Shown here: in pieces, positions 14,640-27,573 of the stretch
How positions within the stretch are numbered: the stretch's first letter is position 1
Layout of the letters: each line of letters starts with the position of its first letter
From: Hofstenia miamia
Taxonomy: Eukaryota; Xenacoelomorpha; Acoela
NCBI GenBank assembly: GCA_004352715.1
Contig: SCFE01000006.1
Coordinates: forward strand, 2,806,349-2,870,348
Length of the DNA: 64,000 nt
Reading direction: 5' to 3'
Notes under the pieces: model-generated
What the model was told of the DNA's origin: nothing
Database searches by the model: none
The model's input: the letters and a program-made list of their open reading frames with translations, nothing else
Position numbers and translations under genes: made by a program

Positions 14640-15500
14640 TTTTAGAAAACAAAAAACAACGTGTGTTAATAAATAATGTAAATTCTGAACGTACTACAAT
14701 CGATTGAGGAGTGTCTCAAGGCACAATATGAGGGCCAATTATATTTGCAATATATGTAAATGACATTATGAACCATATATATCATTGTGAAATATAACAA
14801 TTTGCTAAGGATACTTGCCTTATATGTACTGAAAATGATGCACTTAGTCCCACGAAAAATTTACAAAGTGATATTGAAAATCTTTTTAGTTATTTCACAT
14901 CCAATCAATAAAAATTAATATTGAAAAAGCACAATTCATTCTATTTTCCACCAATTCTGTAAAAGAAATTACAAACAGATCGAATTAACTGTTAACAGGT
15001 AAAGCAATGTAATCACGTTACATATTTAGGTGCTGATATTGACACAGATTTAAAATTTAATCATTTCCTCCTAAAAATAATACAAAAATACCGTGTGGCG
15101 TTAGATACTTATACCAGAAAGTTAGGACTAGATTGTCAAGTTCAATTATTTCATGCATTTTGTTTATCGTGATTACATTATATTTATTAATTTTAATGCA
15201 AAAAGCCGCTATTTATTTTCAAAAACTTTTAATTGGACATTTAAAACATAAATTTTGCACGTACGCATGACCATGTCACTGAATAAAGACGAAAATATAA
15301 TATATTGTCCCCGCTATATCAAATACAATTCCATGCAGGTGCAATTTTTTTAAAAATATGGTCGAGAATCAATGTCTTTTCTTGATAATTACTTAAAAGT
15401 AAATCCACGATCACATACATTTACTTGCAGCAGTATTTCCTATGCTTGCTTTCATTGAGCAGCTTCTATTATTTGGACAATCAGATTAAAGTAGAAAAAA
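14640..15500 (+). pseudogene. Non-LTR (CR1/jockey-like) reverse transcriptase remnant
   Basis: Reading through stops and frameshifts gives the reverse transcriptase order: GVSQGTI then GPIIFAIYVNDIM (about 14705-14770; the family block is GVPQGS.LGPLLF..Y.NDL), a degraded FADD-type motif FAKDT near 14803, and VTYLGADIDTDLKFNHF near 15017-15066 (the thumb block YLGV.ID..L.F..H). The rest matches the fragments at 24960-25480 and 15573-16080 and so belongs to the same LINE family. No endonuclease domain is visible, so the copy is 5'-truncated. Many stops show it is long dead. Confidence 0.75.
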
Positions 15501-15572
15501 ATAAAAAGTGCATTAGACATCTTTATCACTTACGCAATGTAACATCCAGCAATTATCATAAACAATTGATAC

Positions 15573-16080
15573 ATGCATTCTGATTTTCAATATTGTTCAT
15601 TTCGCCGAACTAAATATCGTATGCTTGTTTCAAAACCATTTAATTGGCATATAAGAACCCTAAACTTTGCACAAAAGCATGATGAAGCATCAGTATATCG
15701 TAATAAATATTTAATAATATGTCCGTTCTACGAAATTCATCGCCATAATCTATCCATTTTATTTAAATTCAAATCTCGTCAAACATTTCTTCTTTTCCTA
15801 AAGGAACTTATTAAATTAAATGACCGATCGCAAAAATTTCTGTTTAGATAAAAATTCTAATAGTTTTCATCACCTAGCAAATACATTGTGGAATAATTTA
15901 AACTATGAAATCCCGAATAGAAAATAACCGTTTAGAAAAAAACTATAGAAATCACTTCTAATAAAACAATAGTACACTGGGAGACAGTAACACATTTCAT
16001 GCATTCGAAACATACATCCAATATTGAACACCTATACAAACATTCACGCAAACATTGATTTTTATTATTATTATTATATA
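15573..16080 (+). pseudogene. LINE 3' end (C-terminal region plus ATT tail)
   Basis: A 92-codon open frame (15573-15851) is homologous to the C-terminal part of the preceding LINE fragment: FNWHIRTLNFAQKHDEASVY here against the same positions there. After the stop, a frame reads ANTLWNNLNYEIPNRK, the common LINE C-terminal block WN.LP..IR. The sequence ends in an ATT tract at about 16062-16078. Because the same region is present twice in a row (15165-15420 and here), this is either a second truncated insertion or a duplication. Confidence 0.65.
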
Positions 16081-16120
16081 TTGTGTGTATTAGCTTTGTA
16101 GCTTTAGAATTTTCTAAATG

Positions 16121-16168
16121 TTATATTTTTAGCAAGCTTATTCAATGCTTTTTGCATGTTGATGAAGA

Positions 16169-16211
<43 letters not shown>

Positions 16212-16260
16212 NTTATATTTTTAGCAAGCTTATTCAATGCTTTTTGCATGTTGATGAAGA

Positions 16261-16296
<36 letters not shown>
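16121..16296. repeat. Duplicated segment ending in AT microsatellites around a single N
   Basis: A 50-bp segment starting TTATATTTTTAGCAAGCTTA and followed by an AT run is present twice, offset by 92 bp, with an undetermined base at 16212. Probably an assembly duplication across an unresolved AT array, though a real tandem duplication is possible. Confidence 0.85.
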
Positions 16297-16297
<1 letters not shown>

Positions 16298-16299
16298 TA

Positions 16300-17585
16300 G
16301 ATATCACTAATTGAAGTGAACATTTCTTAGCATTTTTCAAAAGTAAGAATATGATGTGGAATGATAAATAGCTGTGATGCTTCAACTAATATTTGCCAAA
16401 ATCTAGGATTCTTCATCAGTAGTTGATTAGACAAATTAATTTTGTTCAAAATGTTCTGCCCAAAACAGTTCATAGTAATTCTTCCACAATTGACCAATTT
16501 TATTGATATTTATGTCTAGCGCCCAAAATTCACAGATAAAGAAATATATATGTATATAGGTACTATCTATGTACTTAATGTAAAAATATATGCAATAGTG
16601 TTAGAATGAGATTGTTTTCAAGATTGAGCGCTGATATTTTTGCATGAGTATTCTTTCAGAAATATTATCAACAGAGTATATATTATATTGTTAATTAATT
16701 TAATGATTCATTAGAAAAAAATTGCAATTTCTTCATAATCCTTTCTTTTGAAACGCGTTCTGTTTAAAAACGCTAAGGGTTTATTAGTCGTTCTTATTAT
16801 AATTAAAAACCAACGCATGAAATTGGCCCTAGACATTATCTAAAGCATGTAATGTTTTTTGACGTCAGCTTTTGATCAAATAATTACTTGAAAGTTTTGA
16901 AGAATACACTAAATAAAACACTGATTGCCACTGGGACAGTTCAGATTCTCACTTGTCACTTTGATATATTTCAGGTGAAATATCTGAATTAACTAATAAA
17001 GCTTATAACGAAAGTACTTATCATCGAAATAAAATTGCGAAGTGAACAACGCTATTTACATTAGCGAGACAACGTCCCCTTTAAGGATAAGACTTTGATG
17101 TGGATTTTTGATAAAATTTTGGAATTGCGAGTGATAATGCACATTAAAAAAAGTTTAATCATCTTCAAAGGCAAATATAGTTTTAATTTCCTCAATAAAT
17201 GCAAATGACATAAAATTTAAATCGGTCAACAGACAAAGAAAGCCAAAAATATTACTAATGGTGCCATAGCAAATATATGTGTACAAAATGTATTATTATA
17301 TTTCTAGGAGTTACCCAGTAAAACTACAGTGCTTATATATATATATATCCTGCTAAATGTTTTTTAAAAACCTCATAATTACCGCGTTTCCAAACATAAA
17401 ACTTTGAAATCTTGTAGGGTAGTGTCTCTTTGTCTCTTTAATTTACCTACCTCCATGGTAAATATATTTAAGTTCGAGTGAATACTGCGGGAGCAATGGC
17501 CAAAAAATAGGTTTTTGGGGAAAAGTGTGATTCCCGTTAAATGCCTTAGAAATTTCGGACCGTTTCCGCCAAATGTAATGTATAT
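16300..17585. other. Gene-free AT-rich region
   Basis: No supported feature apart from a short AT run at 17333-17348. Confidence 0.5.
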
Positions 17586-18585
17586 NNNNNNNNNNNNNNN
17601 NNNNNNNNNNNNNNNNNNNNNNNNNNNNNNNNNNNNNNNNNNNNNNNNNNNNNNNNNNNNNNNNNNNNNNNNNNNNNNNNNNNNNNNNNNNNNNNNNNNN
17701 NNNNNNNNNNNNNNNNNNNNNNNNNNNNNNNNNNNNNNNNNNNNNNNNNNNNNNNNNNNNNNNNNNNNNNNNNNNNNNNNNNNNNNNNNNNNNNNNNNNN
17801 NNNNNNNNNNNNNNNNNNNNNNNNNNNNNNNNNNNNNNNNNNNNNNNNNNNNNNNNNNNNNNNNNNNNNNNNNNNNNNNNNNNNNNNNNNNNNNNNNNNN
17901 NNNNNNNNNNNNNNNNNNNNNNNNNNNNNNNNNNNNNNNNNNNNNNNNNNNNNNNNNNNNNNNNNNNNNNNNNNNNNNNNNNNNNNNNNNNNNNNNNNNN
18001 NNNNNNNNNNNNNNNNNNNNNNNNNNNNNNNNNNNNNNNNNNNNNNNNNNNNNNNNNNNNNNNNNNNNNNNNNNNNNNNNNNNNNNNNNNNNNNNNNNNN
18101 NNNNNNNNNNNNNNNNNNNNNNNNNNNNNNNNNNNNNNNNNNNNNNNNNNNNNNNNNNNNNNNNNNNNNNNNNNNNNNNNNNNNNNNNNNNNNNNNNNNN
18201 NNNNNNNNNNNNNNNNNNNNNNNNNNNNNNNNNNNNNNNNNNNNNNNNNNNNNNNNNNNNNNNNNNNNNNNNNNNNNNNNNNNNNNNNNNNNNNNNNNNN
18301 NNNNNNNNNNNNNNNNNNNNNNNNNNNNNNNNNNNNNNNNNNNNNNNNNNNNNNNNNNNNNNNNNNNNNNNNNNNNNNNNNNNNNNNNNNNNNNNNNNNN
18401 NNNNNNNNNNNNNNNNNNNNNNNNNNNNNNNNNNNNNNNNNNNNNNNNNNNNNNNNNNNNNNNNNNNNNNNNNNNNNNNNNNNNNNNNNNNNNNNNNNNN
18501 NNNNNNNNNNNNNNNNNNNNNNNNNNNNNNNNNNNNNNNNNNNNNNNNNNNNNNNNNNNNNNNNNNNNNNNNNNNNNNNNNNNNN
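17586..18585. other. Assembly gap of exactly 1000 N
   Basis: Round gap length, so the size is probably a placeholder. AT dinucleotides border it on the right (18586-18605). Open frames that span it are meaningless. Confidence 0.98.
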
Positions 18586-18675
18586 TATATATATATATAT
18601 ATATACCCAGTAAACACACCAGCGTCGAAACGAGGTCAAAAATGTTTAAAATTTATATATATATATATATATATA
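18586..18675. repeat. Two AT microsatellite runs right of the gap
   Basis: AT runs at 18586-18605 and 18652-18675 with a 46-bp unique spacer. Confidence 0.85.
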
Positions 18676-18679
18676 CATT

Positions 18680-21415
18680 ATATTAATCTAAGCAAAGCAA
18701 CAAATGGAAAATGGGTGATGGCCATAAAAAACGTAATAATAATACTTACGATATTTAGAGGGAATTCCAGAAAGCTATTGCGTTAAACAATCATGCACGT
18801 AAATTTTTTAAGCATTTCTTGTGAATTAACCGTGTGTAATTTTTTCAATAATTTGTATTTAATCAATGTATAGTTGAAAACGAATTCCCGGAGGTAATGA
18901 GAAAATATTACACAGCAACTTTTATAAAAATGACGGATATTCTTATTCGAAAAAATATAGGCAAATGTCAATACCGCACCCATTTAATAAACTATTTGAA
19001 AAATTATTGCACATTCAAATTTTATATTACCTCAAATCAGCTGATTTGTCAAAGGTGAGTGGTGAAGGCTATTTTCATAACGTTATATAGTCTTTGAAGA
19101 GACGGAAGAAGCCCCTTGAGAAATAATAGCGTATATATAAAGCAAATATTTAGTTTAATTATTATGTTGAATACTGTATGGCTCTCTGTGAGTATAGTGT
19201 TTTTGAAGTATGTCTTGAATGTATCGTATTATGTGCAAAGCTTCATCTACACACAATAATAACAAGTAGGTCTTTTTTGGTGGTATTTATATAAAAATAT
19301 ACCTCAAAAATGTAAATCTAAAATGCAACTACTATTCCGAACTGAAACATATGCAATAATTCGTTGTATTAGTTCCATATTTCTAGTCAAACAATTTCAA
19401 CACTTGCAAGTTTTGTAAAATAGATTTTATGAGTTTAATCAATAGTAAAGCTTTTTATAGCATATTGATGCACAAATTCTAAAATATGCATAGAGGTTTA
19501 TTCTCTTGAATTTCAAATTAGGCGATACTATTTGTTAAATTCATGAATATTGCTACAAATCAAGCCTAGTTTAAAAATACTTAAATACAATTTTTGCTAT
19601 TTTGAGTTGAATTGGAAAATATAGCTAAGCATATCTAATTAAAACTCTCCTAACAGTATTTTCATGTTCAAAAAGCAACAAGCTGAAAGTTTGGAAGTCA
19701 CCTAGTGTCACAGTCCATATGTGTTTTATATAATACTTGGAATACGCTTCTTATTACTTTTTTGCACTATTCGAATCCTCATCAATCGAACACTATGAGA
19801 TTTTTTCCAGTTACTTAAATTTTTGTTGGGTCTGTAAGTGAAATGCTGTTCCTTCGCAAAATTTCGGGAATTTGGTGTCATAAAAATATTAGGTCAATTT
19901 TTAGTATTTTTTCTAAAGTTACAAGAAATATTTCAACTTCTTTTATACATAAAGTGATTTGATAATTCTTGAAGTAGAAATAGAATAAATAATGAAATTC
20001 ACCAAGCAATATTTTATATTTTAAAGAATTTATATTATTAATCACTGCATTAATATTTATTTGTCATTCTGAGAAAATTCCTGCAGTGAAATTTTATTCA
20101 ATGATATTTTTGAAATAAACTGGACGTTTTTAATGTTGGAATCAACAGGTACACATCTCTTATATGAAATTCTCTGTTTTCTGATCAGAGCGATATTTAT
20201 CTTTCGCCTCTTTTTAAATTTATGCCGATTCTCATTTACGAAAATGTTTACATAAGAAAGCGACAATCTTTTTTTATTATTTAGTTTCTATGTCAAAAAT
20301 TCAAAGGAACCATCTATTTATCAGCCTTTTAAAAACCTAAAATGCATTAATCAATTACTTTGTTGAATAGAAAGGGAATAACTTTGCAGTTTTAGATCGT
20401 TATTATTCGCATACAACTTCACGCATAGCTCAGTAAATAATTGTTGAATTTCGCATTACAGCAGATGTTATAACTTCTGTCACAAAGAAAACTTAGAATT
20501 TATTTTTGTTTATTGCCTGCATCAAAGACATTCCTACGAGGAAATATTTCAAACAAAGTTTTCTAAAATTATAGTAAAAACATTTATTTGCTCACAATTT
20601 AATTTTGCCCAGTTGTTATTATTAGGTTTACTTTAAAAATTGGATTAAACTTACAAGTTCAATACTAATTTTGGTAAATATATGTCATAGTTTTTGCCCA
20701 TGAATTAATTATTTAATTCTTAAATGTTGAAATTTACAATTAAAAAATTAAATGTTACAATTTATTATTTAGATCTCTACTACATGTGCTCTAATTTTTC
20801 CAAAAAATAAAATACTTTGAGCACTACCTCTAAGTTGAATTCTAATACTTGACTCTTTAAATAATGGTTGCATAAGTATACACACCTGTATATGAAAATG
20901 CAATGAACAGGTTTATACCATTGTGTAAAAGCGAGATGATCTCTTTTGGTTTATATCATAAAATTTTCCTTAATTATCTAATAATAAAATTGTTCAAAAT
21001 AAATCGAACTTTCGAATTTTCTATGACCTTACTATTGTATAAATTGGCACATTTCTGGAAACGAAAGTGCTGGGAAAGTCCGTTTGTCAATCTACTCAAT
21101 TTATTGTTGTAAAAGCGGGCAGCACGTGTGTAATCTAAATTTTTTTGTGGTGAAAATATCGTTTAGAATATTTTTATAGGTTTTGGAAATCTTAGTGAAA
21201 CCCAGTCAATAAATATACAAACATATATCGATGACTGTAAAATTTTACTTTCGAATTTCGAGCACCATCTAGCGTAAATACTTATCTACGCATTACTTTT
21301 TCGATTAAATATAAAGGGACTGCGATTCTAAGCAATCAGCACAGAAAATCCATTTTCTCCGAGAATCGAAATCGGACTCAGTTTAGATCACCCTAAAATT
21401 GAATGATTGCAGTGG
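18680..21415. other. Gene-free AT-rich region
   Basis: No supported gene, repeat or RNA. Open frames of 66-69 codons here have no recognisable motif. Confidence 0.5.
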
Positions 21416-21419
21416 CAAT

Positions 21420-22220
21420 GCTATAAAATATTGTAGCAATAAACCACCTGAAAAGTCGTATCTTTTAAGATTTTCGGATGACAACGCTTTAATATCCGTC
21501 TGTAATCAAGCATAATAGTGCAAAAGACGATTTTTGCGAATAATTACTTAAAAAATGAAGTTCTACTACAGTATGGTAAATATACTCCCCTTTGCATAAA
21601 TTGACACACCACTGAATCTGTTACATGCTGCGAATATCTGGGTGTCATCATCGATAACAAATTATCATTTGAGAAACATATGGGAAAAATTCTTAAGAAA
21701 GTATACTTCATTACTAACTCACTTATGTTTGTTAGTAGATTTATAAATGAAAACACGCGTTGGTATGTATTCAAGACTTATATTCTTAGTGTTATTACAT
21801 ATGCTTCATCGGCATGATTTGGACATCTAATCAATTCCCAAAAACAAAAACTGAGAAGAGTACTTAAGCATATTACTTCCTCACTGCGTTTACCAGAAGA
21901 AGATGTTGTACACGAATTTCCTCATAGTTTGTTTCAAAATCTCTGTAAATATCATCATATCCAACAATAAACATCTTCTTCACCGGATAATGTGCAGCAA
22001 AGAAAGTAACTCACATGTCTCTCAGACATCTCAGTAACACTTTGTATTGCAGGACGTCTAGAAAACAGAAAACGTTTACTATGCTTGCACGTGAATTTCT
22101 GACAACAAATACATTACCTGATTGCTTATAAAAACTGAATATTACCTATTGCTGTTTAAATTGTAACCTTTCCTTTTTATCATATTGATACGAGAAACAA
22201 AACTTTATTATTATTATTAA
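21420..22220 (+). pseudogene. CR1/jockey-like LINE, 3' part with ATT tail
   Basis: The plus strand encodes RFSDDNALISV near 21470 (the FADD catalytic motif with one change), then ESVTCCEYLGVIIDNKLSFEK near 21617-21680 (the thumb block), then KTYILSVITYASSA and RRVLKHITSSLR. These are the last part of a reverse transcriptase and its C-terminal region, interrupted by frameshifts and stops. It ends at an ATT microsatellite (22203-22219), the likely native 3' tail. The sequence differs clearly from the fragments at 14.6 and 25 kb, so at least two LINE families are present. Confidence 0.78.
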
Positions 22221-22224
22221 TATT

Positions 22225-24255
22225 CTATGAAAAAATTTGGGGAATTTATTGGAATAATCAATTATAGGTTGGTCGAGCTAGTAGACATTTATGCTTCAGA
22301 CTGGTAAAATATATAAAGGTTGTATTTTTGTGAACGTTTAAAAAATGTGCTGAGCTTATGACCCACAACATTTTACATCGTGAATCTGGGACATTTCTTC
22401 AAACAGAATTGAAACCCACATTTAAACTGTCGCGATGAGATTACATATCATCTTAAGCTTCCAGCAATTTGTTTGAAATTTAAATGAAAAAATTCCTGTA
22501 ATTTTTACAAAACTAGCAGTAATTGTGTTGCAGCTATAACTTCAAAATGACTCTCTGAAGTCAAAATATTTCGTTTTTGTAGTATCTGTCTTTTCAATTA
22601 AAGGTAATTTAAGCAAATAAATCTATAACTGTTTATTTCAAATCCGTTTTTACTCTACCTACTCCGACAATGTGATTTGCAATCAAAACTTTGAAGATTA
22701 AATTAATGCAAAAAATATGTAGAAATATACAAGTTTAATTATTGCTACCCTAGTTTGACCATCTTTCCATCTGTGCTGAGTCTAATAAATGGAGTGCAAA
22801 CTAAAATCAATCCCATAGACCAGAATAAAGAGCTATCTCTTACATAGCTACCCTAAGAGATAGTTAGTGTAACTAGCCAAACAGAAGAAACTCCAAATAT
22901 CCCAACTTGTCATCAGCATTACAGAATGTTTAGCCTATAGACTAAGCTATAACTTTATTTTCTTCTTCCTCTACATCTGTGATGCCAGTAAAATAGAATT
23001 CCTACAAGATGGTAAAATGGTGGCCTTCATGCATGCGAACATTTCACTTATTGAATAATTTTGAAGTTGAAAAATTTTTCTTATTCATTTTTTTAATTTC
23101 ATGTAAAAATATAGTTCTAGATTTAATACTAAGAATTTAAAGTCTGCGTATTAAATTTACATATAAATATATCCTACAGTTCCTGTCTCAAATCTCAGAA
23201 AAATGTTTAAATTATTCAAATTTTGAGTTCAAGACTCACGGATAATACACTAAGTAATATTGAATTTATCGTAGTCATACCATATTACAAATATGATTCA
23301 ATATCTAGTTTTGCACTATTTAAAATATCCTGATACTCCCGAAAGTTTAATTAAATTTGCGCAATTCTCTCATTTTACCGAGCTTAATGTTTATGCATTT
23401 GAAATTTGATTTGAGTACTCTACATGGGCGAGCACAAAGGGTATTTGAGGGAACTGAGTCCCTCATTCAAAGCAAATTTTTGATAAGGCCATTCAAGGAA
23501 CTGAACAACACCACTATAATGAAGATCGTTTTAATCTCAACCCTCCAATTTTAAAAAAACTGTATTCGCCCCTTGCACTTTACAGATATTGAAAATCTAG
23601 AAAAAAAATAAGGAAATTTCTTCGCTTGGACGACAAAATTTAGATACTGACTCGTTATTTATTTCCAGTTTCTAATCTTTAAATCAAATATATGTTCCTT
23701 TTAATAAGTATGTTTTTATAGTAATTTAACCAAAGCTCAGGAACCAGTAGCGGTCTTGCTAGCGGCATCTGTCCACCATAAACTACACAGACACGCTTCA
23801 AAACCGTCACCGCTCCCATGTACACAAAGTACTATGTGCTAAACGTCCTCTGCATGTCCGGGATTTCTTGCAGTGATCTTGGAAACTCTGCGTCGATGCT
23901 GTCCTTCTTTATCCCTGTTAAAATGTATTTATCTTCACACTAATGAACTTGTAAGTAAAAAAATATTAATGCCTACAAAGTACATTTTTTTTAGTTTGCA
24001 TTACCCATCATTGAGTGGTAACCTATACAGAACCTCATTTTTCGCCAAAATACTAATAGAATCAGAAAATTTGAATATTATTTTTCAAAAGGTCTTGAGT
24101 ACATAGTTAATACAAATTTAGCCTTTAACATGGTTTTAGTGATAATGTTTTTGCGATTTTTACAAATTTGTTTTTTATTTAAATACTAAGTACATTATTC
24201 AGAATAATATTGCAAATACTAATATATTTTCAGATATTATGCAAATCAGTAAAAC
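22225..24255. other. Gene-free AT-rich region
   Basis: No supported gene. A 10-bp hairpin (CTATCTCTTA / TAAGAGATAG) lies at 22832-22864. The open frames at 23357-23554 and 23873-24106 show no domain. Confidence 0.5.
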
Positions 24256-24259
24256 TTCT

Positions 24260-24690
24260 TTAAAATTTTACTATGTTCATCTTTTGCTGCGACTAAAGCT
24301 TCAACACATTTTATTGTTGAAGGTATTGATGATCCTTCTACCTCTGTACCCTAGATTAATTATTGCTGAAATTGCTCTTGACTTTTTTATTCTGAATTTA
24401 ATTCTGCTGCAAAACTCTAAGCATCCCACGTGCTACAATGGGGTTAATATCTTGGTTAAGCCAATGCAAAATTGAGACACTCTAATTGAAGTCGTTTTTG
24501 ATAATCTTGCTATGTGGCAGGCACATCGTCTTGCATGAAGCTCCATCTTCTCCTATTTGAAAAAGCATTTCTATTTTTGGTATGCCTGCATACTTTGGTG
24601 AATTCATGTTCCCTTCAACTATGTGTAGGAAACCTGGTTCATACAAAAACATCATCGACAATATAACGATTTTAGGAAGAAGCATAAGAC
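24260..24690 (-). pseudogene. Tc1-like transposase remnant (minus strand)
   Basis: The 67-codon minus-strand frame 24685-24482 contains GFLHIVEGNMNSPKYAGI, matching the Tc1 block before the second catalytic Asp (family form L..I.G.MN..KY..IL). EDGASCKT follows, corresponding to QQDGAPCHTA. Past the stop, toward lower coordinates, come ILHWLNQDINPI and RVLQQN. These match the W..QSPDLNPIEN.W..LK block, but the catalytic Glu position is lost. Orientation and order are consistent. The N-terminal DNA-binding half is missing. Confidence 0.7.
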
Positions 24691-24959
24691 AATGAGCTAT
24701 TTTTTTGCAGAGTTCCTAAAGAGTTGTTTCTTAAAACTGAAATGACGGTTCGTCTAAGAAATATATTTTGTAATAGTCACACATTGTACATGATTGGTTT
24801 TTTCACCCACTTGTGACACATTCTGTTAGTTAGAGGAGGGCAGGTGCCTAGTTGTATGTAGTGAAAGCCCTTTCTCATAACTGTTGAGTAGACTGAGAAA
24901 GATAACCAATACGTTCATGCCACTTTTATAGTAATTCTGTATGCTGTTCAAACTCCTGT

Positions 24960-25480
24960 TGTGGTAATACAAAATGATCTACTTACATATTTAGGTGTTG
25001 ATATCGACAAAAAAATAATTTGATCATTTTCGTCTAAAAAAGATCCAAAAATGGCTTCTTGCTTTAGATACTTATACCACCTCAGACACTTAGGACCAGA
25101 TTATGACCTTCAACTACTGAATGCATTTTTTATCACAATTAAATTGTTGTTCATTTCTATTTATGAATTTTAATACAAAAAGTTGCTATTTATTTTCAAA
25201 AACTTTTAATAGGTCATTAAAAACATTAAATTTTGCAAATATGCATGATCATGTCACTGAATATAGACGAAAGTGTAATGTTTTGTCCCTGGTATATCAA
25301 ATACAATTTCATGCTCATGCTACGGCAATTTTATTTAAACATAAATATGACTGAGAATCAATGTTTCTTCTTGCTAATTACTCAAAAATACTATCTCATA
25401 TATTAATTTGCAGCAGTATTTCTTATCCTTGTTTTCATCGAGCAGTCTCTAATATTTAGTTTGTAGTTCTAAAATTGTAA
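24960..25480 (+). pseudogene. LINE fragment, same family as 14.6 kb
   Basis: Nucleotide-level homologue of 15005-15460: both have ACATATTTAGGTG, then TTGATATCGAC or an equivalent, GCTTTAGATACTTATACC, and CATGTCACTGAATA.AGACGAAA in the same order. The longest intact frame is 25121-25354 (77 codons). It covers the reverse transcriptase thumb and C-terminal region only and is truncated at both ends. Confidence 0.75.
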
Positions 25481-26039
25481 CTTCTTAGAAAATATATTGC
25501 TTTGAAGCTATTTATTTTAGCAATGCACTGCGAACGAATAGTTTGATATTATATGTATACAATATTTGTAAATGCATCATTAAAATTTCAAAATTTTGTC
25601 CAAATTTTTGTATTTGTAGATTATCTGCTCTATGCCTTCTTTAAATTTCGGACTTTTTTGGCTACCATGTATAGTCTCTTTAGCCAATTTAGTAATAATA
25701 ATAGCAGCAGTAGTAAATATATTTAAATTGTAAAATAAAAGACACTTACAAAAGCTAATGAAAAGAAAAATCACACAAATTTTGATAAAACAAAATAAAT
25801 ATTGCAAATAAATTATTAAGAATCTTTTTTTACTTCAAATTTATTAAAAACCAACTATAAAAGGTTAGCATCTTAATACTGATTCATAAGAAGTTGTAAG
25901 GAACTGCTAGATATATTCTTTCCATTTATATTGAACTGTATATGGATTGCTATGTAGAAAAATTGTAGACATGCAATAAATTTAGTTGGCAAGTAGAACT
26001 ATTTTATGGGCAATCCATTTAGAGTAACACTGCTGAAAA

Positions 26040-26720
26040 GTTGTTAAAAGATTCAAGTGTGTCGAATTTGTTAACCATAGTCGTGAAACATACACCAATT
26101 TGGAAAACTGGTAGTGCTATTTAGGAAGAGAATTAAATAAAAGGTTCTTCGACCCTTTAAAAGACGAAAGTTCCATGATTATATTTCTACTAAAGAGTTT
26201 TCATGCCAAGAGAAATTAAACTTTAAATAATTTCGGCCATGATTTTTGATAGTATTATTTCGATTTATAAGATCACGATCTAGTTCTACAAATGATTCAG
26301 ACGAGTGCTTTGAAATTATGAAATACTGATTTTTTTTGTTAAGTTTCATATCACTTTCTAAGAATCAGGTTGTAATGTATATATTTAAGCAGATGCTTCA
26401 GGTAAGCCATTAATAAACGCAAGAAACATTAGTGTACCTAAAACCGATCCATGAGGAATTTTCCTTGTGACTTAACGTAACGAAATGCAGAATTATTCAC
26501 AATGTCTTGATGGTAACGATTTTTTAAATAAGGATACTAATTTATCATCGATTCCAATAGATTTCAATTTTGATAAAAGAATGTCATGATTGATTTTATC
26601 GCAGGCTTTACTGAAGTCAGTAAAAAGGAATTCAATATATTAATCGATGTCAAAATATAGATATTAGTCTAGGTAATATATCAATTTGTACAAGAAGATC
26701 TCCGACCAACTACTCTAATG
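26040..26720 (-). pseudogene. Non-LTR reverse transcriptase remnant (minus strand)
   Basis: On the minus strand, near 26635-26555, a frame reads FLFTDFSKACDKINHDILLS, the reverse transcriptase block D.SKAFD...H..LL. With a frame change, KIPHGSVLGTLMF and AFINGLPEA follow near 26460-26400 (block GVPQGS.LG.LLF..YINDLP). Then comes ELDRDLINRN near 26260. The order is that of CR1/jockey-type LINEs. It carries several frameshifts and stops. Confidence 0.72.
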
Positions 26721-26729
26721 CATCATCTG

Positions 26730-27570
26730 GAAGGCATAGATTGATTGAGCAATTTCAATTTATGAGCCTCCCTTAACCTGTATGTTAACACTTAAGGGAA
26801 ATCTCCGAGTTGTTGAGAAGTCAATGTTCCTGAGTGGTCTTGTCATGGCCAAGCTATGGAAAGATGTGTAAAGTTGTAAACAGAGACTACAAATCGAGCT
26901 CACGCATTTGAGGAGAGGAATGGCTCCATTAAAGTGCAACAAGCTAGTCTTTAAAACATGAGGAAAAATGAATTAAAACAAGATTTGGTGATAATGCTGT
27001 GAATGTTTGATGATACATTGACTGCAGCATTAAAAATAGGTCACAAAAGTTTACCTTTGCTTAATAAAAACAAATTTTTAGAATTCCTTAAGTAAAAAGG
27101 CATTTTTATCTCCACATTTGACATGTTTTGACGCGTTGTGATTTTTTATTGATAATCGTCAGAAGTATCTTCGTAGGCGAATTTTTTTATAAAATTACAA
27201 ACTACAATTTACAGTTAACTAAAATAATTTCATATATGTCTGATTAGAATACATGTAATCTTTAAAATATAAACCTTCCTCTATGTTGGTGTTCTTAGTT
27301 TTTATAATGTTGTTAAATTTTTCTTTGTATTAAAATAATAATATAATTCATAGACATTTGTACAAATCAGTTATGATTTTAAACAAAATTTAGAAAAATT
27401 TTCTTGATTCAAGGATGAAACTAAGGTTAGGGAACATGTTCCGATTAATTGCAATTTTATGAGAATATGTTTTCTAACCTTAGCGTAAGCCAACAGCTCT
27501 ATCAAGAAACCCTACCGTATTTACTTCTTAACCGTAGCTGAAATGTCAGAATTGACATTGCAACCGAAAG
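26730..27570. other. Non-coding stretch with a small foldback
   Basis: No supported gene. A 63-bp imperfect foldback (27421-27483) begins CTAAGGTTAG and ends CTAACCTTAG. Confidence 0.45.
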
Positions 27571-27573
27571 TAC

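Noticed and set aside
17379-18786. Frames of 357-423 codons across the 1000-N gap
   Set aside because: Almost wholly N; the flanks have no domain.
95-23790. Similar words CAGTAGCGG.CTT near 105 and 23747 as transposon ends
   Set aside because: Only about 12 bp are shared and no partner end or duplication was found.
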